This document shows, piece after piece, positions 35,297 through 44,751 of a stretch of DNA of 64,000 nucleotides. A program made the position numbers and the translations under genes. The DNA is taken from the NCBI RefSeq assembly GCF_008274825.1, contig NZ_CP030848.1, forward strand, positions 62,001 to 126,000. The letters are read 5' to 3'. Numbering within the stretch: position 1 is the stretch's first letter; each line of letters begins with the position of its first letter. The notes under the pieces were generated by a model. It was not told where the DNA came from. It did not search any database and saw nothing but the letters and a program-made list of their open reading frames with translations. The DNA comes from Sphingobacterium hotanense (GTDB lineage: Bacteria; Bacteroidota; Bacteroidia; Sphingobacteriales; Sphingobacteriaceae).

Positions 35297-36448
35297 TTAA
35301 TTTACCGCGACTTCCTGTTCTAATACGACTGTCTTATTGTTTGCATGTGATGCTAAGGCTGCGGCGAAAACCTCATGGCTTGCAATGGCTTCCTCTAAGG
35401 TTACACAGCCAAATCGCCCAGCTAATTGCCCCTCGCGTTCGGCGAAGTAAGCTGCAAGCATCTGTTGGAAGACGTCCGGAAATCCGGGTTCAAAGATGCC
35501 GCCGGTTACAGTTGGAAAGGGCACTTCAAATCCTAAGTCTACACGCTGCCAGGATTGCTCTTTGCCTTCGTTCCAATTATAGGTCCACAGCGCTTTGACA
35601 TCTTTTGTGCTATAACGAATACCACCTTCCGTACCTAATACTTCAATAAACCAAGTATTTGTTTCGCCGGGAGCGAGGCGTTTCATCTCTAATAACATTG
35701 GCACTGTTTCGCCATTTTCCATCTGCACGCGCGTGCTCAATGTGGCGTTGTTCCAGGTGTCGGCACTTGCTATACCGCCCTTGCCATCTGGTCTTTCGGT
35801 GATGATTTTTTGTAAATGTGCATATAGCGATTGTGGTTTCCAACCCAATCTAAGGGGGATATGGAGTGCATGTATGCCCAAGTCGCCCATTACACCAATT
35901 TCGCCACAATAGGCAGACTGTCGCTTCCAATTGATGGGCTTGTTGGGGTTCATGTCGCTGGCATGCAGAAAGCCAGCTTTAATTTCTATAATTCTTCCTA
36001 GTCGTCCGGATTTTACTTCCGATACGACGCGTTGTGGTCCAGGAAAAAACGGCATTTCAGAGCTGCATCGTGCAAACCGACCCTCTTGGTTTGCGACGTT
36101 GGCAATTCTTCTCGCTGCAGCAAGATCGATCCCAAAGGGCTTTTCACCCAATAGATCTTTTCCTGCCTGCAGGATGTCGATGTACAGCGATTCGTGCATA
36201 TGATGGGGCACAGCAATGTAGACCACGTCGACCAGGTCGCTATGAATTAGCTCCTTGTAGTCCGTCGTCAATAGCGAGACGCTACTTATCTGCTTATACC
36301 AGCTTAAAGCCTGTTGATCAATATCGCATACTGCGGTCAATTGAACCTGAACAGGAAAGTCTTTTAAAGCAAACCATCTTCCAAATGCACTGGCGGCCTC
36401 TTTGCCCATTAAGCCTCCGCCGATAATACCGACATTTACCGTTTTCAT
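35297..36448 (-). CDS. Gfo/Idh/MocA-family oxidoreductase
   Basis: NAD(P)-dependent sugar oxidoreductase of 383 residues. The Rossmann motif is VGIIGGGLMGKEAA near the N-terminus, and the catalytic EKPFG follows around residue 102. No signal peptide. Its start overlaps the stop of the aldolase gene by 4 bases. It is one of two such enzymes in the operon; they may oxidise and reduce the same sugar at C3, a pairing used in keto-glycoside metabolism, but this is inference. Confidence 0.9.
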   Translation of the reverse strand: MKTVNVGIIGGGLMGKEAASAFGRWFALKDFPVQVQLTAVCDIDQQALSWYKQISSVSLLTTDYKELIHSDLVDVVYIAVPHHMHESLYIDILQAGKDLLGEKPFGIDLAAARRIANVANQEGRFARCSSEMPFFPGPQRVVSEVKSGRLGRIIEIKAGFLHASDMNPNKPINWKRQSAYCGEIGVMGDLGIHALHIPLRLGWKPQSLYAHLQKIITERPDGKGGIASADTWNNATLSTRVQMENGETVPMLLEMKRLAPGETNTWFIEVLGTEGGIRYSTKDVKALWTYNWNEGKEQSWQRVDLGFEVPFPTVTGGIFEPGFPDVFQQMLAAYFAEREGQLAGRFGCVTLEEAIASHEVFAAALASHANNKTVVLEQEVAVN

Positions 36449-37284
36449 ATTCCGTCTTTTAATAAGCTAATAACATCTTCTGGTTTTGCGCCACGGTGTA
36501 CAATTTCCATTAAAGCGCGCGTCATGCCTGCGGGGTTAGCATGTTGAATCACATTCCTTCCATATACAATTCCGCAAACGCCTTGTTGCATCAATTGATA
36601 GGTGCGATCTAATATTTCCTGATCGCTGGCTTTCCCTCCGCCGCGCACAAGCACCGGGATATCGCCCGCTACTTCGACAACCTTATGGTAGATCGACACA
36701 TCGTCCGTAGGATCGGCTTTGATAATGTCAGCACCTAATTCTACGCCTTGACGAACTAAAGGGATTATTTTCTCTGGATCGCCATTGACCATATAACCGC
36801 CTGCTTCGTTATTCGGACGAAAGACCAACGGCTCGACCATTAATGGCATCCCGTAGCGTTCGGCTTCGGGTTTAATCTTCAATATATTCTGTATACATTG
36901 GTCGGTCACTTCTGGTTCATCAGGGATACTAAATAAATTGACCACTACACAGGTAGCATCTAAGCGAAGGGCTTGCTCTACCGGGTTTTCAATCATTCTA
37001 CTGAACAGGCTGCGTGGAAGTTGTTTTCCATAAACATTTGCAACGTCCGTTCTCAGCACCAGCGAAGGTTTATGACGACCAGGGATTCTTTGCAGGTAAT
37101 TTGCTTGTCCGACGGTCAGTTGAATAGCATCTGGAGCGGCATCAACGAGCACTTCAACGGCTTTTTCTACGTCTTCGATTCCATTCAGGAAAGCATATTC
37201 GTTAAAAAAGCCATGATCAATAGCGACGTCAAAGCAGTTGCCCGACTCGTTGTTAAATAGTCGATTTAAGCGATATAATTTCAT
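36445..37284 (-). CDS. Class I aldolase, DhnA/LsrF-like
   Basis: TIM-barrel aldolase of 279 residues. It has the family's FDVAIDHGF start, the Schiff-base lysine in ADIIKADPTDD, and the phosphate-binding VRGGGKASD and GIVYGRNVIQ loops. These match archaeal-type class I fructose-bisphosphate aldolase and LsrF/DhnA enzymes. It is encoded between the PIG-L and Gfo/Idh genes and probably splits a phosphorylated keto-sugar made by the neighbouring PfkB kinase. Confidence 0.85.
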   Translation of the reverse strand: MKLYRLNRLFNNESGNCFDVAIDHGFFNEYAFLNGIEDVEKAVEVLVDAAPDAIQLTVGQANYLQRIPGRHKPSLVLRTDVANVYGKQLPRSLFSRMIENPVEQALRLDATCVVVNLFSIPDEPEVTDQCIQNILKIKPEAERYGMPLMVEPLVFRPNNEAGGYMVNGDPEKIIPLVRQGVELGADIIKADPTDDVSIYHKVVEVAGDIPVLVRGGGKASDQEILDRTYQLMQQGVCGIVYGRNVIQHANPAGMTRALMEIVHRGAKPEDVISLLKDGI

Positions 37285-37317
37285 GTGTCTAGGTTAGTAT
37301 TTTATCCAATTTGTTTA

Positions 37318-38082
37318 TTAACGCTCATGGACTAAGTCGCCGAGCTCCTCTTTTAAGATATTGTTCTGCGGATAGGCATGGCCCAAATGCTGTCGATATC
37401 CTTCGCCGTAACTTGCGTTAATTTCTTTTCCTCTTTTCTCTCCAAAGCTTTTCATGGCGATAATGTATTCATCCATTCCATGATGATCGCGGAGCCAATT
37501 TCTTTGGGAGGCATGGCAAGCCAGCATATCTTCTTTCAGTTGGATTTTGGAAGAGATGTCGACGATCAATCCCGGCTCTACGGGTTTTCCAAAGCGGTCT
37601 TTTCCTTCCATAGCATCCACATAATAAAGATGTGGTGTATAGAAATAGGGCTCTAGGCCTTCTGTTTCAATATTCATTATTCCGGCACTAAAGCAGGCTG
37701 TTTGAATAATCTTACTGGTCATTTCATGGTCGACCATGTAACAAGATGGACTCATGGTAATAACGACGCTCGGCTTCGTTTTACGAATTAAAGCGATGGC
37801 CTTGACGATGGTTTCTCTGTCGTACATGACGAATACATCGTTGCATTCCAAGCAATGATAGTCTGCATCCAGCATCGCAGCGGCATCTGCGGCTTCTTGC
37901 TTTCGGATCTTGCTTATTTCTGCTCTTGAATGTACTGTCGTACCACAGTCTCCTGGCGTCATAGTCGCCATCACAACATTCCAACCCTTGTCTTTCAAGA
38001 GCGCTAAAGTTCCTGCGCAGCTGATTTCTGCATCATCAGGATGTGCTACGATGGCTAATACCGTTTTATTTGTGTTCGTCAT
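37318..38082 (-). CDS. PIG-L/LmbE-family N-deacetylase
   Basis: Zn-dependent deacetylase of 254 residues. The family motif IVAHPDDAEISCAGT is at residues 11-25, and the second metal histidine is in YMVDHEMTSKI. PIG-L enzymes remove acetyl groups from N-acetylglucosamine residues or other small amides. No signal peptide, so it acts in the cytosol on an imported substrate. It lies 7 bases after the NagB-like gene, which fits an N-acetyl-amino-sugar route. Confidence 0.9.
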   Translation of the reverse strand: MTNTNKTVLAIVAHPDDAEISCAGTLALLKDKGWNVVMATMTPGDCGTTVHSRAEISKIRKQEAADAAAMLDADYHCLECNDVFVMYDRETIVKAIALIRKTKPSVVITMSPSCYMVDHEMTSKIIQTACFSAGIMNIETEGLEPYFYTPHLYYVDAMEGKDRFGKPVEPGLIVDISSKIQLKEDMLACHASQRNWLRDHHGMDEYIIAMKSFGEKRGKEINASYGEGYRQHLGHAYPQNNILKEELGDLVHER

Positions 38083-38089
38083 ATTCAGC

Positions 38090-39019
38090 TTAGTGCATTT
38101 CGGTTGTTACAGATTTAATTGCCGGACGGTAGTAATGAAATTCTACGTTCGGGTGATCGGCTAATAGGGACATAGGAACGGCGGTGTCGACAATGCTTTT
38201 GGATATCATAAATGGTGTCAGGCGCATGCCGAAAGCATTATCATGATTTCCGGCTTGCCAGATGGATACACGCTCGGCTTTCCATGTTTCAACAGGTCCT
38301 ACGGTCGTCGCTTGTTGCGGTACACCGACAACATAACCACCTCCGGAAGTTCTGGCATTCTGCATCAACGTAATTGGATGGAGGTCGACAATTCTCGCAC
38401 TCAGGCTTCTATACTCTTCTACGGTTGGAGGATTATCAGCATATTTTCCACTGCGCTGTAGTGGATCGTTGAATGCCCAATGTTTGGCATCGCCCTGTCC
38501 ACCTTGCATCGTCACGCAGCGAAATTCATCAAAGCTTTTGGTGTATTCCGCCAAACTCGACGCCAAAGGATAATGAATATTTTCATCTGGCATGCGCAGT
38601 TCCGGCTTGATATGGTTGAACAGCATATCGTTATTTGCTTTCACGAAGGATAAGGGATGCGTAGCTGGAACTTCCGTGCCGTTTTCATACCACTCATCCA
38701 TTCCCCAGAAATGACAGTTCTTTAGGGAGATATTCAAGCTGTTTACCAGTTGAGCAACTAAAGGTAGCTGTTCGGTCGGCCCAATGGGTCCGCAAATTCC
38801 AGCAGGAGAGGAGGCTGTGGCTTGTTGCCAGGCCTCAATGTATTGCAGTGCCTCCGCCAGGTAAAAAGACTCTAATGTATCGTGGAAAATCACTTGGAAT
38901 CCTGGTCTGGAAAGCTGTAAAATATCTTCTGCCGTCAATTGTGCAGCATCGCGCATAATCTGTTCATCGATGGTCGTATAATCCCACCAGCCTTCGGCCA
39001 ACATGCTGTTTTTTCTCAT
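38090..39019 (-). CDS. NagB-like glucosamine-6-phosphate deaminase family protein
   Basis: Member of the NagB/RpiA/PGL sugar isomerase fold, 309 residues (slightly longer than NagB). Visible signatures are the phosphate-side [12 protein letters not shown] and the active-site [11 protein letters not shown], the counterpart of the FNMDEY motif of NagB. In place of the family's GxGxDGH is [14 protein letters not shown]. It probably isomerises and deaminates an amino-sugar phosphate. Its place beside PIG-L suggests de-N-acetylation first, then deamination. Confidence 0.8.
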   Translation of the reverse strand: MRKNSMLAEGWWDYTTIDEQIMRDAAQLTAEDILQLSRPGFQVIFHDTLESFYLAEALQYIEAWQQATASSPAGICGPIGPTEQLPLVAQLVNSLNISLKNCHFWGMDEWYENGTEVPATHPLSFVKANNDMLFNHIKPELRMPDENIHYPLASSLAEYTKSFDEFRCVTMQGGQGDAKHWAFNDPLQRSGKYADNPPTVEEYRSLSARIVDLHPITLMQNARTSGGGYVVGVPQQATTVGPVETWKAERVSIWQAGNHDNAFGMRLTPFMISKSIVDTAVPMSLLADHPNVEFHYYRPAIKSVTTEMH

Positions 39020-39072
39020 TTCTCTTCTATTGATTTAGGAAATTATGTTTGATTGAACTCGAACTCTTATTA

Positions 39073-40155
39073 TTATAAGCGAACCACTTGCCCTGTCTTC
39101 ACCGACTCATCCGCGGCAAAAGCGATTCTTAAGCTATTTACAGCATCTTCCATGTGATCGCTCAGGTCGATGTCTTCTTTTATCGCTTTTAAGAAATAAG
39201 CCTGCTCGCGATCGCATAAGCCTTGATGATCCGGCTCATCGGTCAAGTCGAGCCATTCGTCTTCTAGGGCGAATTTTTCGTTCTCATCGAGTGCCGAATG
39301 ATGGCGTAATATGGATTCCGTCTTCGTATGTGCTTCGATGGATCCTGACTTGCCCGTTCCGCCGGCTTCTTTTGCAACGATGGATACAGAACCTTTCGGA
39401 CCTACCACATCTTTCACAAAGAAGGCTGTTTCGGATACCATTGGTCCCCAACCCGCCTCGTACCAACCTACCGAACCATCTTCGAAACGAATTTGGAGGT
39501 TGCCGTAGTTATAGTTGTCTGCCGGTATTTCATCCGTCAGTCTAGCCCCAATTGCATATACTTGCGTAGGTTTAGAACGGGTCATTTGACACATCACATC
39601 AATATAATGCACACCACAGTCTACAATCGGACTTAAGCTTGCCATGAGGTTTCGGTGCAAGGTCCACATCGCTGTATCGCTCTGTTGGTTCAGGTTCATG
39701 CGCATTACCAATGGCTTGCCGAGGTCAGACGACATCTCTACAAATTTGATCCAGGAAGGATGGTGTCTTAGAATATAACCGACGACGAGTTTCTTTCCGG
39801 TCTTTAATGCTACTTCCTGTACATGCTCTGCCCCTTTAACCGAACTTGCAATTGGTTTTTCGACAAAGACATGTGCTCCGGCCTCCATAGATTTCACTGC
39901 ATATTCTTCATGCGTGTCTGGATAAGTCGATATACAGACCGCATCGGGTTTGGTTGCCGCTAAAGCAGTTTCAAAATCGTCAAATAGTGGATAAATATTG
40001 CCCATTTTCTCGTTCAGCACTTCTTTGCTTTTCCCTCGGGATACAATGCCGCATATTTCAAAGCCATCCATTTTATGGTATGCCCAAGCATGTGAGGCGC
40101 CCATGTTGCCACATCCTACGACCAGCACACGCACTTTATTGTTTTCCTTTTCCAT
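39073..40155 (-). CDS. Gfo/Idh/MocA-family oxidoreductase
   Basis: 360 residues, Rossmann motif VLVVGCGNMGASHAWAYHK, catalytic VEKPIASS near residue 97, and YIDVMCQM further on. It differs clearly from the other Gfo/Idh gene of this operon, so the two probably have different substrates or opposite directions. It lies between the DUF1080 pair and the NagB-like gene. Confidence 0.9.
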   Translation of the reverse strand: MEKENNKVRVLVVGCGNMGASHAWAYHKMDGFEICGIVSRGKSKEVLNEKMGNIYPLFDDFETALAATKPDAVCISTYPDTHEEYAVKSMEAGAHVFVEKPIASSVKGAEHVQEVALKTGKKLVVGYILRHHPSWIKFVEMSSDLGKPLVMRMNLNQQSDTAMWTLHRNLMASLSPIVDCGVHYIDVMCQMTRSKPTQVYAIGARLTDEIPADNYNYGNLQIRFEDGSVGWYEAGWGPMVSETAFFVKDVVGPKGSVSIVAKEAGGTGKSGSIEAHTKTESILRHHSALDENEKFALEDEWLDLTDEPDHQGLCDREQAYFLKAIKEDIDLSDHMEDAVNSLRIAFAADESVKTGQVVRL

Positions 40156-40167
40156 AGCTTGATCTTT

Positions 40168-40767
40168 TTATAGTTCTTTAATACAGATGTCTCTCCATCT
40201 TACTTTAATACCTCCTCCGTCGTGGATCTGAAGTGCAATAAAACCCTTCGCTTGACCGATCTTCTCATCATCTAATTGTACCATTTGCTTGTCGTTCAGC
40301 CAAGTAGTAATCTTATTTCCCTTGGCCAAGATTTTCATGGTATTCCAGCCGTCGGGGCTTAATGCTTTTTGCGCTTCTTCCGTAGGCTTGATTAACCAGC
40401 CTCGACCATAGGATTCATAGATACCGCCGGTATGTAGTCCCGGCGGGGCTACTTCCACTTGCCAACCTTTGATCTTGACACCTTCGATGTCGGAGCGGAT
40501 GAATACCCCCGAGTTTCCATTGGCTTCTAATTTGAATTGAACCGATAGTTCAAAGTCTTTGTATGGGCTATTGGTCGATAAATAACCGTAGCCTTTGTCT
40601 GGTCCGCTTTCGCAAACAAGTTCTTTATTTTCCACATACCATTTCTCGGTTCCATGAATAGTCCAACCGCTAAGGTCTTTGCCATTAAAAAGTTGCTCGC
40701 ACTGTGCCATCGCTTGGTTGCTCACAAGTAGCAACGCTAGGCTGAGCACGGAAAGTATCGTTTTCAT
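40168..40767 (-). CDS. DUF1080 (3-keto-disaccharide hydrolase type) exported protein
   Basis: A short protein of 199 residues with signal peptide LSLALLLVSNQAMAQ. The concanavalin-like jelly-roll fold of DUF1080 is visible as LFNGKDLSGWTIHGTEKWYV, SVQFKLEANGNSGVFIRSDI and GFIALQIHDGGGIKVRWRDI. Some DUF1080 proteins cleave 3-keto-glycosides, which would link it to the Gfo/Idh enzymes. It is exported, so it would act in the periplasm or at the surface. Eighteen bases separate it from the other DUF1080 gene. Confidence 0.85.
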   Translation of the reverse strand: MKTILSVLSLALLLVSNQAMAQCEQLFNGKDLSGWTIHGTEKWYVENKELVCESGPDKGYGYLSTNSPYKDFELSVQFKLEANGNSGVFIRSDIEGVKIKGWQVEVAPPGLHTGGIYESYGRGWLIKPTEEAQKALSPDGWNTMKILAKGNKITTWLNDKQMVQLDDEKIGQAKGFIALQIHDGGGIKVRWRDICIKEL

Positions 40768-40785
40768 ATAATTGCTTTTTTAGGT

Positions 40786-41613
40786 TTATATTTTACCAGC
40801 TTTCAATGGGATCATATCCAGTCGGCGAACAAACATTTCTGCGCCTTCCGACTGCACTTGAATCTTTCCTTTTGAAGGTCGAACGTTGATGGCTTGGTTT
40901 ACGAGTTTGCCATTAACGTAGATGTCGATTTTATCGCCTTTAACCACACATTCTAATTTGTTCCACTCACCTACAGGTTTGTCTACATCCTTCGCGCCAC
41001 GGAAGCCTAAAACGTCTTTCCAGTTCGGGTCTCTTCCCCACCAATTGATACGCCCTTTATTGACTGTCACGAGTTCACCGCCTTTCTGGTAAACAGGAGT
41101 CGTGCCGTGACGTTCTTTGGCAACCGGACTGGTGATGGAGAAAGCATCTGTGCCATCCCCCACGACAATAAAGTCGCCGACGCCGCCTTCGATGATATTA
41201 CATTCGATAGAGCGCATCCAGATACCTGAATAGCCGCCATCTTCACCCACGGAATGAAAAAGTAATCCATTATCGCGTGCTGCATTTTTACGGGAACCAA
41301 ATGTCATTTCGCCCCATTTGAACTCCATAATGAGTTTATAATTTTCGTATTCCTCATCGGTGGTAATACATCCCCATTCTTCGCCGGAGATGCGTAGAAT
41401 TCCATCATTGATGGTGAATACACCCTTTGGATCTTGGTTTCTGCCCCGATCTTGAATAAAGATATACCAACCGTCAAGATTCTTCTTGTTGAACAATTGA
41501 ATGGTTTTCGGTTTAGGCTTTTCGCCGTCGGTTTCTTTCTTGGGATCTGTGTGGGCTAATGCCGTTGAACTGAGCATGATGAATAGACATGCTATTCCGA
41601 ATAATTTTCTCAT
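40786..41613 (-). CDS. DUF1080 (3-keto-disaccharide hydrolase type) exported protein
   Basis: Second, longer DUF1080 protein (275 residues), signal peptide CLFIMLSSTALAH. Features are IQLFNKKNLDGWYIFIQDRG, the NYKLIMEFKWGEMTFG strand and VGEWNKLECVVKGDKIDIYV. It is the first gene of the third operon; the palindrome at 41749-41762 and a 12-bp hairpin lie in front of it. Same possible role as its neighbour, probably on a different linkage. Confidence 0.85.
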   Translation of the reverse strand: MRKLFGIACLFIMLSSTALAHTDPKKETDGEKPKPKTIQLFNKKNLDGWYIFIQDRGRNQDPKGVFTINDGILRISGEEWGCITTDEEYENYKLIMEFKWGEMTFGSRKNAARDNGLLFHSVGEDGGYSGIWMRSIECNIIEGGVGDFIVVGDGTDAFSITSPVAKERHGTTPVYQKGGELVTVNKGRINWWGRDPNWKDVLGFRGAKDVDKPVGEWNKLECVVKGDKIDIYVNGKLVNQAINVRPSKGKIQVQSEGAEMFVRRLDMIPLKAGKI

Positions 41614-41656
41614 AATTTAGCCTCCTTATGTATAATTAGTATTTTCAGTTTAAGTA

Positions 41657-41691
41657 TTACATCTTGGAACGTTTGACGCTCCAAGATGTAA
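41657..41691 (-). promoter_or_regulatory. Hairpin in the leader of the DUF1080 operon
   Basis: TTACATCTTGGA pairs perfectly with TCCAAGATGTAA over an 11-base loop. It sits between the palindromic operator and the first gene, so it would be in the 5' leader. There is no U-tract after it on the minus strand, so simple termination is unlikely. Confidence 0.5.
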
Positions 41692-41748
41692 AAAAAAGGT
41701 TATTTTACTTTTGATTTTTAGGTTGATTACACAAATATATAAATTCTA

Positions 41749-41762
41749 GTTGTATATACAAG
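41749..41762. promoter_or_regulatory. GntR operator-like palindrome, operon 3
   Basis: GTTGTATATACAAG differs in one base from the perfect palindrome CTTGTATATACAAG found upstream of susC. It lies 136 bases before the first gene of the DUF1080 operon and fits the GT-N-TA-N-AC form of GntR/HutC operators. Confidence 0.7.
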
Positions 41763-41775
41763 TTAAATTGAAAAA

Positions 41776-44709
41776 TTAGTTCGAATCTCCTTTTTTAAGG
41801 TATTCGATAAGATTTGCCATGTCTTCCTTGGACATTGCTTTTTCCATTCCATCCGGCATTAATGACAGTCCTGAATTGGTCAAAGTCTCAATATTACTGC
41901 GTAGCACAGCTTCATCAGCGCCTGTTGCTGTCCGAAGGGTAAGCCCATTGTCTGTTTCGGATACCACCCAACCTGACTTGGTACTGCCATCTTTCGTTTT
42001 AACGATCACCGATTGGTATTGCGGATAGACCTCATAGTTCGGTACCAGAATATGTAAGAGCAGCGCATCTGCCGGCTGATTCTTGATGCCGGAAAGGTCG
42101 GGACCTACTTGCCCCCCTTTGCCACCATAGGTATGGCAGACAGCACACTGGGCCTGAAAAATGGCCGCTCCTGCGGAAGCCACAGGTTTCGCATTTTTCA
42201 GCACGTTTTTATATTCTTCATATACCGCCATACGATCACCGCCTTCAAGCTCTTTGAATAAAACCGTTGCTCGATCAGCGATAGCTTTGTCCTTACTTTT
42301 CATAAGGCGAGTTCTATCGATCGAGGATATTTCAGCTGCTGCAATCTGACCGCTTTCAATAGCTTTAAACAGGACCGGCAGAAATTTAGTATTGGAAATA
42401 AGCGCAGAGATCACAGTAGGTTTTACTTTCGGGGAGTATGCCTTCCATTTCGCTTTGTCTGTTAACAATTCGGCACCTTTTGGATCTTGCAGTTTCGCAA
42501 TGGAATTTATGGCTTGAATCTGCACCTGCGGTGAATAATGAGCGCTCAATAGCTGACGCAGTGCATCATTAGATTGTTCATAACTCGTGTAGCCTAATAG
42601 TGAGATAGCGCGGCTTTGCTTATCCGCCGTATCTTTTAAGGCTATCTCCTTAATTTTACCAACAAAGCTATCCAAGCTCTCGTTTGAAGTGCTGTTGATG
42701 GCGTATAATAGCCCTTTATTATTTGGTTTAAGTTCTTGCTTTCTACCATGCAATGCTTCTGATAGCCCTAGCATGGCTGATATTTTCCACTCGTCTACAG
42801 CATCCGGAGTCACCAAGCGATGGAAGAAATCGGAAGCCTCAGCAATCGTTCCACCATGGCCTAGCAGTCTTCCTAGGTCTTGCATCACAGCGGCGTAAGC
42901 TTTCGGTTCGGCCGATTTCATGCCAGCAAAAGCGCTGATAAAATCTTTAGAACGACCCGACAGCCCACTTAATACCGCTGCTCGGCTCCACTTGTCTGCA
43001 CCATCTTTAGCTGCAATTTTAGCTAAAGCTTGAACGGCTTCGTTTGTGTTGATATTGCCTAAAGCGATCGCCGAATAATATCTTACGCGTGCCGATGGAT
43101 CTTCAGCGAGCTGGTTCAACGCTGATTTTGCCTGATCGTATTTTGTATTGCTGGCAAGGATTTGTACCGCCTGCTCACGAATGGAAGCTTCCTCGCTCGC
43201 TAATGCTTGATGGAGACTTTCCAAGCTAAGCATTCCCAAATTATGAGCTAACCAAAGTGCTCGGGCTTTCCCCTCGTTATTGGAACTCTTAGCAATGGTT
43301 TCTTTTAGTAAGTCAGCGATATCAGCAGGCTTGGATTCTAAAAGTAAGCGAAAAGCGGTCGCTCTTTTCCATTCATCATTTGAGCTCAGGGCATCTACCA
43401 AGTCTTTGTTTGTAGATCCAGTGGCCACTTTTCCGGTTTTATCCTCATCCTCTTGGTCGAAGTCCTCGCGCACAACTCTATAGATTCTGCCATCCGTTTT
43501 TCCGGCTTCAAAATCCAGTTGCCCACGCATCTCTTCAGGGACATAGGCCGGATGATCAATAACCTTCCGATGCATGTCGACAATATACAGGGCTCCTTCC
43601 GGACCATGCTGCGCATAGACTGGGCGGAACCATTCGTCAGTAGATGCTAAAAATTCTTTTCTCTCATTTGCTATAGCGGATGTGAAACTAGCGCCGTTTT
43701 CTTTGACAATCTGTCTTTGAACTAAGTTCTGTGCCGATTCGCAGATAAAGATATTGCCTTTATGTTCTGGTCTTAATGCAGTTCCATTGTATACCACCAA
43801 ACCGCTTGCCGCCGTAAAAGTACCGGTGTGGGATTTTCCCATGAGGTCTGGAATGTACTCCGCGGTAGTCACAGCATTACTGATGGGATAGACCACCGCA
43901 TTGGCTTCCACTGGCGATACATTCTGTACCATTTCATTGAATGTCAGATGTGGATTGCGCGAAAGGTTCCATGGCTCCATGACGATCTGCATGACCGGGT
44001 GACGATTCGATGTACCGAAGCGGTGGCCATAGGGATCCATCGTTAGGCCGAATTGGCTTTTTCCCCCGGTAACTTGGAACTCAAAAGTCTCTGGATTGAA
44101 ACGACCGTCGGCTGCGGTGTAAGTTACTGCCGGGCGATCAGGATGCTCTGGAGAAGTAATATTACCTCCGTTTAGACCTCCTGTAACATAGACCCAGCCG
44201 TCCAAGCCTAAGGTCGGATGGCTCATGCGTATCTGCGAGGTTTTTGTGTCGTTGAATCCGGTTAGCACAGTTTTCTTTATATCAGCAACCCCGTCGCCAT
44301 CGGAATCTTTGTAATAGTAAATATGTGGTGCACAGGTGATAAATACACCACCTTTCCAAGGGAGAATTCCATTGGGATAGGTGAGTCCTGTTGCGAATTC
44401 GTTTCTTTTATCATAAGTGCCATCGCCGTCGGTGTCTTCCAGTAATACGATTCTACCAAGTGTTGTTGGCTCTCCTTCTTCTGCCCGGTCTGGATATCCA
44501 CGATCCTCGACAACATACATCCTTCGATCTTCGTCGAAAGCGAAAGCTACCGGATCGATGACCATAGGCTCATAAGCCACTGGCTCGATACGAAGTCCCT
44601 CCTCCAGCTGAAAGGCATCTAAAGCCTGTTGGATTCGTTCATTCTCATGTTTCTGTTTACAGCCGACGAGCAATACGAGTAGGGATGCGGCTAGAATAGG
44701 GTGTCTCAT
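41776..44709 (-). CDS. PVC-type heme-binding lipoprotein: propeller, HEAT repeats, cytochrome c
   Basis: A 977-residue lipoprotein (LLVLLVGCKQK, Cys17). Residues about 30-400 form a beta-propeller dehydrogenase-like domain with DEDRRMYVVEDRGYPD and a calcium-type DSDGDGVAD. The middle is HEAT-like repeats, and the C-terminus is cytochrome c with CAVCH at 855-859 and a Met in GLSLMPDGM. Such proteins are best known from Planctomycetes and Bacteroidota and are thought to oxidise sugars in the periplasm. It is the last gene of the second operon, after two ceramidase-like genes. No electron partner is nearby. Confidence 0.88.
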   Translation of the reverse strand: MRHPILAASLLVLLVGCKQKHENERIQQALDAFQLEEGLRIEPVAYEPMVIDPVAFAFDEDRRMYVVEDRGYPDRAEEGEPTTLGRIVLLEDTDGDGTYDKRNEFATGLTYPNGILPWKGGVFITCAPHIYYYKDSDGDGVADIKKTVLTGFNDTKTSQIRMSHPTLGLDGWVYVTGGLNGGNITSPEHPDRPAVTYTAADGRFNPETFEFQVTGGKSQFGLTMDPYGHRFGTSNRHPVMQIVMEPWNLSRNPHLTFNEMVQNVSPVEANAVVYPISNAVTTAEYIPDLMGKSHTGTFTAASGLVVYNGTALRPEHKGNIFICESAQNLVQRQIVKENGASFTSAIANERKEFLASTDEWFRPVYAQHGPEGALYIVDMHRKVIDHPAYVPEEMRGQLDFEAGKTDGRIYRVVREDFDQEDEDKTGKVATGSTNKDLVDALSSNDEWKRATAFRLLLESKPADIADLLKETIAKSSNNEGKARALWLAHNLGMLSLESLHQALASEEASIREQAVQILASNTKYDQAKSALNQLAEDPSARVRYYSAIALGNINTNEAVQALAKIAAKDGADKWSRAAVLSGLSGRSKDFISAFAGMKSAEPKAYAAVMQDLGRLLGHGGTIAEASDFFHRLVTPDAVDEWKISAMLGLSEALHGRKQELKPNNKGLLYAINSTSNESLDSFVGKIKEIALKDTADKQSRAISLLGYTSYEQSNDALRQLLSAHYSPQVQIQAINSIAKLQDPKGAELLTDKAKWKAYSPKVKPTVISALISNTKFLPVLFKAIESGQIAAAEISSIDRTRLMKSKDKAIADRATVLFKELEGGDRMAVYEEYKNVLKNAKPVASAGAAIFQAQCAVCHTYGGKGGQVGPDLSGIKNQPADALLLHILVPNYEVYPQYQSVIVKTKDGSTKSGWVVSETDNGLTLRTATGADEAVLRSNIETLTNSGLSLMPDGMEKAMSKEDMANLIEYLKKGDSN

Positions 44710-44751
44710 TGGTTTTATAATTGAGTATAGACTTTTAGGTTTTTAGTGGGA

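Noticed and set aside
34867..36426. Plus-strand ORFs opposite the PfkB and Gfo/Idh genes
   Set aside because: They are antisense to clear enzyme genes with full motifs and have no start signals or domains of their own.
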